From contig CANQOM010000062.1 of the NCBI GenBank assembly GCA_947625445.1, positions 1 to 8,766 on the forward strand: a stretch of 8,766 bases of DNA, written 5' to 3'. The notes beneath the pieces were generated by a model, which saw nothing but the letters and a program-made list of their open reading frames with translations, made no database searches and was not told where the DNA came from. The translations under genes and the position numbers were made by a program. Below, one piece after another: positions 5,978 to 8,766 of the stretch. Within the stretch, counting starts at the first letter, position 1. The number at the start of each line of letters is the position of its first letter. The DNA is from Candidatus Gastranaerophilales bacterium (GTDB taxonomy: Bacteria > Cyanobacteriota > Vampirovibrionia > Gastranaerophilales > Gastranaerophilaceae).

Positions 5978-7092
5978 AAAATTTTATTAAAATATTAAAT
6001 AAAGATTTTTATACAGGTGTCCCGGATTCACAGTTAAAGCATTTATGCAATTATTTAATCAATACATATAAAAGTGATAAAAAACACCATATAATTGCCG
6101 CAAATGAAGGTAATGCCTGCGCAATAGGTGCAGGATACTATTTATCATCAGGAAAAGTTCCGGTAATATATATGCAAAATTCAGGTGAAGGTAATATTAT
6201 AAATCCTCTTGCATCTTTATTAAATAACAAAGTATACGCAATCCCTTCCGTTTTAATAATAGGCTGGAGAGGTGAACCTGGTGTTAAAGATGAACCTCAG
6301 CACATTTTTCAAGGCGAAATCACTCTAAAGTTATTAGAAATTATGCAGGTTGAATATTTTGTTGTTTCACAAGAAACAACTGAAAATGAATTAAAAAAAG
6401 TTATGAATAAATTTGAGCAAATACTTATGCAGGGCAGAAGTTGTGCATTTGTTGTTAAAAAGGATGTATTTGAATATTCTCAAAAAATTGTGTATAAAAA
6501 TGATTTTAATATGATAAGAGAAGAAGCAATAAAACATATAGTTAATGTAACAGGACAAGATATAATTATTTCAACAACAGGAAAAGCAAGCCGTGAATTA
6601 TACGAAATAAGAGACCAAAATAAACAGTCACATAAATATGATTTTTTAACAGTAGGTTCAATGGGACACAGTTCATCCATTGCGCTGGGAATAGCCATAA
6701 ATAAACCTTATAAAAATGTTTGGTGTATAGATGGTGACGGAGCTCTATTAATGCATATGGGAGCTATATCTGTTATCGGAAATAGCGATTTAAAAAATTT
6801 TAAACACATAATAATAAATAACAACGCTCATGAAACAGTCGGGGGAATGCCAACTTCGATTTCTGGAACTTGTATTGTTAAGATGGCTGAAGCCGTTGGT
6901 TATGAATATTTTATATGTGTTAATAATTACGCTGATTTAGATAGAGAGCTAAAAATAATTAAAAACAATAAAAAATTATCTTTAATTGAAGTAAAATGTT
7001 CAATAGGTGCAAGAGAAGACCTCGGACGCCCTAAAACATCTCCAATTGAAAATAAACATATTTTTATGGATTATTTAAACTCAACATTGTAA
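5968..7092 (+). CDS. aepY: Phosphonopyruvate decarboxylase (ThDP-dependent)
   Basis: This 374-residue enzyme should decarboxylate phosphonopyruvate to phosphonoacetaldehyde, the irreversible step that drives PEP mutase forward. The N-terminal 'FYTGVPDSQLK' and 'AANEGNACAIGAGYYL' are typical of the family, with E47 as the glutamate that activates the thiamine ring. 'GWRGEPGVKDEPQH' in the middle is also characteristic. The ThDP/Mg2+ motif runs from G256-D257-G258 to the Asn-rich segment N284-N286, and 'NNNAHETVGGMPT' follows. Length and motif order match stand-alone Ppd/AepY enzymes. The ATG at 5968 overlaps the end of the cytidylyltransferase by 10 bp, and no strong SD precedes it, so translational coupling is likely. 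It is the last gene of the operon, with a gap of about 160 bp after it. Confidence 0.92.
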   Translation: MQIENFIKILNKDFYTGVPDSQLKHLCNYLINTYKSDKKHHIIAANEGNACAIGAGYYLSSGKVPVIYMQNSGEGNIINPLASLLNNKVYAIPSVLIIGWRGEPGVKDEPQHIFQGEITLKLLEIMQVEYFVVSQETTENELKKVMNKFEQILMQGRSCAFVVKKDVFEYSQKIVYKNDFNMIREEAIKHIVNVTGQDIIISTTGKASRELYEIRDQNKQSHKYDFLTVGSMGHSSSIALGIAINKPYKNVWCIDGDGALLMHMGAISVIGNSDLKNFKHIIINNNAHETVGGMPTSISGTCIVKMAEAVGYEYFICVNNYADLDRELKIIKNNKKLSLIEVKCSIGAREDLGRPKTSPIENKHIFMDYLNSTL

Positions 7093-7171
7093 TTTAATTA
7101 ATCCGTTTGTTTTCACACCAACTTAGAAATTTTTGTGCATTTTTATATTTAAAAATATTCTCACCTATCCA

Positions 7172-7234
7172 TTTACACATTTAAATTTTATAAATTATAA
7201 AAAAATTGAACAAAACATTATAAATTGATATTAT
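7172..7234 (+). promoter_or_regulatory. Candidate promoter region of the nitroreductase gene
   Basis: Two sigma-70-like pairs are visible. TTGAAC (7206-7211) and TATTAT (7229-7234) are separated by 17 bp, but this would start RNA almost at the ribosome site. TTTACA (7172-7177) and TATAAA (7196-7201), separated by 18 bp, leave a more usual leader. The 7093-7253 gap has no strong GC-rich terminator for the operon before it, only an AT hairpin (TTTTTA/TAAAAA near 7140-7155). Some read-through into the nitroreductase gene is possible. Confidence 0.45.
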
Positions 7235-7238
7235 AAAA

Positions 7239-7245
7239 AGGGGAG
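7239..7245 (+). promoter_or_regulatory. Shine-Dalgarno site of the nitroreductase gene
   Basis: AGGGGAG lies 8 bp before the ATG at 7254, a strong and well-spaced site that fixes the start. Confidence 0.75.
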
Positions 7246-7253
7246 AAAGAATT

Positions 7254-8135
7254 ATGACAGAATTAAACTTTAAAGTAGATAAAGAAAAGTGCATTCACTG
7301 CGGGTTATGTAAAAAAGACTGTATATCAAATATAATTGATATGGATGAAAATAATCATCCTAAAATATTAAATGAAAGTTGGTGTATAAAATGCCAGCAC
7401 TGTATGGCAATATGCCCTGTAGGTGCAATATCTGTTTTTGATAAAGATCCTGAAAATTCTGAAAAAATATATGCTCAAAATCCTGATATGATACTAAATT
7501 TAATAAAATCAAGAAGAAGCAGCAGAATCTATAAACAAGAAAATGTAGAAAAAGAAAAACTTGATAAATTAAAAGCTATGCTTAATTATCCCCCTACCGG
7601 TTGTAATTATCATAAATTACACTTTTCCTTCATAGAAGATATTGAATTAATGAATGAGATTAAAGCACACGTTAACGAAAAGATAATCAATGCACTGACC
7701 AAAACGCCTATAAAAGTAATAACAGAAAAATTTTCTAGATATACAAGAAGTTTTCTTTCAGGGAAAGATGTTATATTTAGAGATGCACCACACATGTTGG
7801 TTGTATCAAATTCCATAAAAGCACCATGTGCAAAGGAAGACGCTATAATTGCATTAAGTTATTTTGAATTATACGCACAGAGTTTAGGGCTTGGAACCTG
7901 TTGGTGCGGATACGCTCAAACTTGTTTAAATATTTTTCCGGAATTATGTGAATATTTGGAGATTCCTGACGGATATCAACCGGGGTATGTAATGTTATTT
8001 GGGAATAAAGATGTTAATTATTCCAGAACAACACAACCTGAAGAATGCAGTATTGTTTCTGTTAAGAAAAAAGGATTTGAAAAACTTTCTGCAGGTAAAA
8101 CAGTAAAAAGATATTTCTGGAATTTTATCAGATAA
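7254..8135 (+). CDS. Ferredoxin-nitroreductase fusion protein
   Basis: This 293-residue protein has two modules. Residues about 5-60 are a bacterial 2[4Fe-4S] ferredoxin with two complete cysteine sets, C13-C16-C19-C23 and C44-C47-C50-C54, each CxxCxxCxxxC with Pro after the last Cys of the second. Residues about 75-265 are a nitroreductase-like FMN domain, starting 'NLIKSRRSSRIYK' (FMN-phosphate-type basic motif). It continues with 'PTGCNYHKLHF', 'DAPHMLVVSN', 'LYAQSLGLGTCWCGYA' and 'GYVMLFG'. Such fusions occur widely in strict anaerobes and are thought to pass electrons from the clusters to flavin; the natural substrate is usually unknown. The C-terminal tail is basic. It has its own SD and promoter candidates and sits 161 bp after the phosphonate operon. 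I see no biochemical link to AEP synthesis, and its presence supports an anaerobic host. Confidence 0.88.
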   Translation: MTELNFKVDKEKCIHCGLCKKDCISNIIDMDENNHPKILNESWCIKCQHCMAICPVGAISVFDKDPENSEKIYAQNPDMILNLIKSRRSSRIYKQENVEKEKLDKLKAMLNYPPTGCNYHKLHFSFIEDIELMNEIKAHVNEKIINALTKTPIKVITEKFSRYTRSFLSGKDVIFRDAPHMLVVSNSIKAPCAKEDAIIALSYFELYAQSLGLGTCWCGYAQTCLNIFPELCEYLEIPDGYQPGYVMLFGNKDVNYSRTTQPEECSIVSVKKKGFEKLSAGKTVKRYFWNFIR

Positions 8136-8257
8136 ATATGTAAAAATATATTTCTATTTTATATAAATTGTTATTACTAAATTTTTCTTATTATAAAATA
8201 TTTATACTATTATTGTTTAACAAAACCCAAATAGGAGAAAATAAAAGGTAATGATAA
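8136..8257. promoter_or_regulatory. Intergenic region with a candidate promoter for the decarboxylase gene
   Basis: TTGTTA (8168-8173) and TATAAA (8192-8197), 18 bp apart, form a weak promoter candidate; TATACT at 8203-8208 is an alternative -10 without a good -35. AAAAGG (8243-8248) is the likely ribosome site, 9 bp before the ATG at 8258. A better AGGAG (8233-8237) lies further off and seems mispositioned. No GC-rich terminator for the nitroreductase gene is seen. Confidence 0.4.
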
Positions 8258-8766
8258 ATGGATATAAAAAGCACAGAAAAACAATTGCAGCAGCGTGCTC
8301 CGATATATGAGGCGCTGGAAAAATTTCGCAGAATGAGGATTGTTCCTTTTGATGTTCCCGGGCACAAAAGAGGCAGAGGCAATCCCGAATTAGTTGATTT
8401 ATTAGGAAGTAAATGCGTTGGAATTGACGTTAATTCAATGAAACCATTGGATAATTTATGCCATCCCGTTTCAGTAATAAGAGAAGCAGAAAAACTTGCA
8501 GCACAAGCATTTAGTGCTGCACATGCATTTTTAATGGTAGGCGGTACTACTTCTGCAGTTCAAAGTATGATTCTTTCCTGTTGTAAAAAAGGAGATAAAA
8601 TTATACTTCCCAGAAATGTTCATAAAAGCGTTATTAATGCACTTGTATTGTGCGGAGCAAAACCTGTATATGTAAATCCTGACGTTGATTGCCATCTTGG
8701 AATATCTTTAGGTATGAAGGTAGAACAACTTAAAAATGCAATATTTGACAATCCTGATGCGGTTGC
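8258..8766 (+). CDS. Orn/Lys/Arg decarboxylase family protein (N-terminal part, cut by window end)
   Basis: The frame starts at the ATG at 8258 and is open to the window edge, giving about 169 residues of a protein that is usually near 490 long. It matches PLP-dependent fold-type I basic amino-acid decarboxylases. Visible marks are 'APIYEALEKFRRMRIVPFDVPGHKRGRG' (the PGHK.G motif at 34-39), 'KPLDNLCHPVSVIREAE', 'GGTTSAVQ' (95-102, PLP-phosphate side) and 'PRNVHKS' with H122, the histidine expected to stack on the PLP ring. The Schiff-base lysine would lie beyond the window. The family includes SpeA-type arginine and CadA/Ldc-type lysine decarboxylases that start polyamine or cadaverine synthesis. 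Substrate specificity cannot be told from this part. No N-terminal response-regulator-like wing domain is present, so it is the short form common in Firmicutes and related gut bacteria. This frame is visibly richer in G+C than the sulfotransferase gene. Confidence 0.88.
   Translation, partial: MDIKSTEKQLQQRAPIYEALEKFRRMRIVPFDVPGHKRGRGNPELVDLLGSKCVGIDVNSMKPLDNLCHPVSVIREAEKLAAQAFSAAHAFLMVGGTTSAVQSMILSCCKKGDKIILPRNVHKSVINALVLCGAKPVYVNPDVDCHLGISLGMKVEQLKNAIFDNPDAV

Noticed and set aside
2820..7092. Catabolic phosphonate degradation operon
   Set aside because: A PhnW-type transaminase alone could suggest AEP breakdown. But PEP mutase and phosphonopyruvate decarboxylase are biosynthetic, and no phosphonatase (PhnX), PhnA/PhnY or C-P lyase gene is present.
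2820..7092. Phosphonate antibiotic cluster (fosfomycin-like)
   Set aside because: There are no dehydrogenases, oxygenases, ligases, methyltransferases or efflux genes beyond the AEP and CMP-AEP steps. The content matches macromolecule decoration instead.
8251..8310. Small out-of-frame ORF starting 7 bp before the decarboxylase ATG
   Set aside because: It encodes only 19 residues, with no family resemblance. The AGGAG at 8233 is poorly spaced for it, and the downstream frame at 8258 has a recognisable protein and a suitable AAAAGG. A leader-peptide role cannot be supported.

Overview
The window comes from an A+T-rich bacterium. Codon choice is A/T-ending, promoters are sigma-70-like and several Shine-Dalgarno (SD) sites are strong. 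There is no rRNA or other phylogenetic marker. A ferredoxin-fused nitroreductase and an Orn/Lys/Arg decarboxylase of the type common in gut anaerobes suggest a host-associated anaerobe. A low-GC clostridium, a Brachyspira-like spirochaete or a Gastranaerophilales (Vampirovibrionia) member are all possible, and the sequence does not decide between them.

Layout, all on the + strand. (1) Positions 1-510 hold the 3' end of a multi-pass membrane protein (DUF4013-like), closed by a rho-independent terminator. (2) Positions 684-1337 hold an orphan HNH-endonuclease-like gene with a good promoter (TTGAAA-N16-TATAAT) overlapped by a long dyad that looks like an operator. (3) Positions 1588-7092 are the core of the window, a probable five-gene operon. 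It runs sulfotransferase-like gene, 2-aminoethylphosphonate (AEP) transaminase, cytidylyltransferase-PEP mutase fusion, LicC/PntC-like cytidylyltransferase, phosphonopyruvate decarboxylase. (4) Positions 7254-8135 hold a [4Fe-4S]-ferredoxin/nitroreductase fusion with its own promoter. (5) From 8258 to the window end is the N-terminal third or so of an Orn/Lys/Arg decarboxylase.

How the central genes work together. PEP mutase turns phosphoenolpyruvate into phosphonopyruvate. The ThDP-dependent decarboxylase pulls the unfavourable equilibrium forward to phosphonoacetaldehyde, and the transaminase makes AEP. The LicC/PntC-like enzyme can activate AEP as CMP-AEP, the donor for decorating a glycan or lipid with a C-P headgroup. 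There are no antibiotic-type tailoring enzymes and no C-P cleavage enzymes, so a cell-surface role is the best reading. No transferase that attaches AEP to its acceptor is in the window.

The most interesting observation is at the head of this operon. The sulfotransferase reading frame carries a nine-cytosine tract (1745-1753), very unusual in such A+T-rich DNA. The ATG with an SD site (1640) reads into the tract and stops at 1771, while the sulfotransferase body lies in another frame. A tract of 8 or 11 C would join both parts into one 381-residue protein. This is the signature of a contingency (phase-variable) locus, here caught in the OFF state. It suggests reversible ON/OFF sulfation coupled to phosphonate surface decoration. 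A sequencing error or a fixed frameshift is the main alternative.
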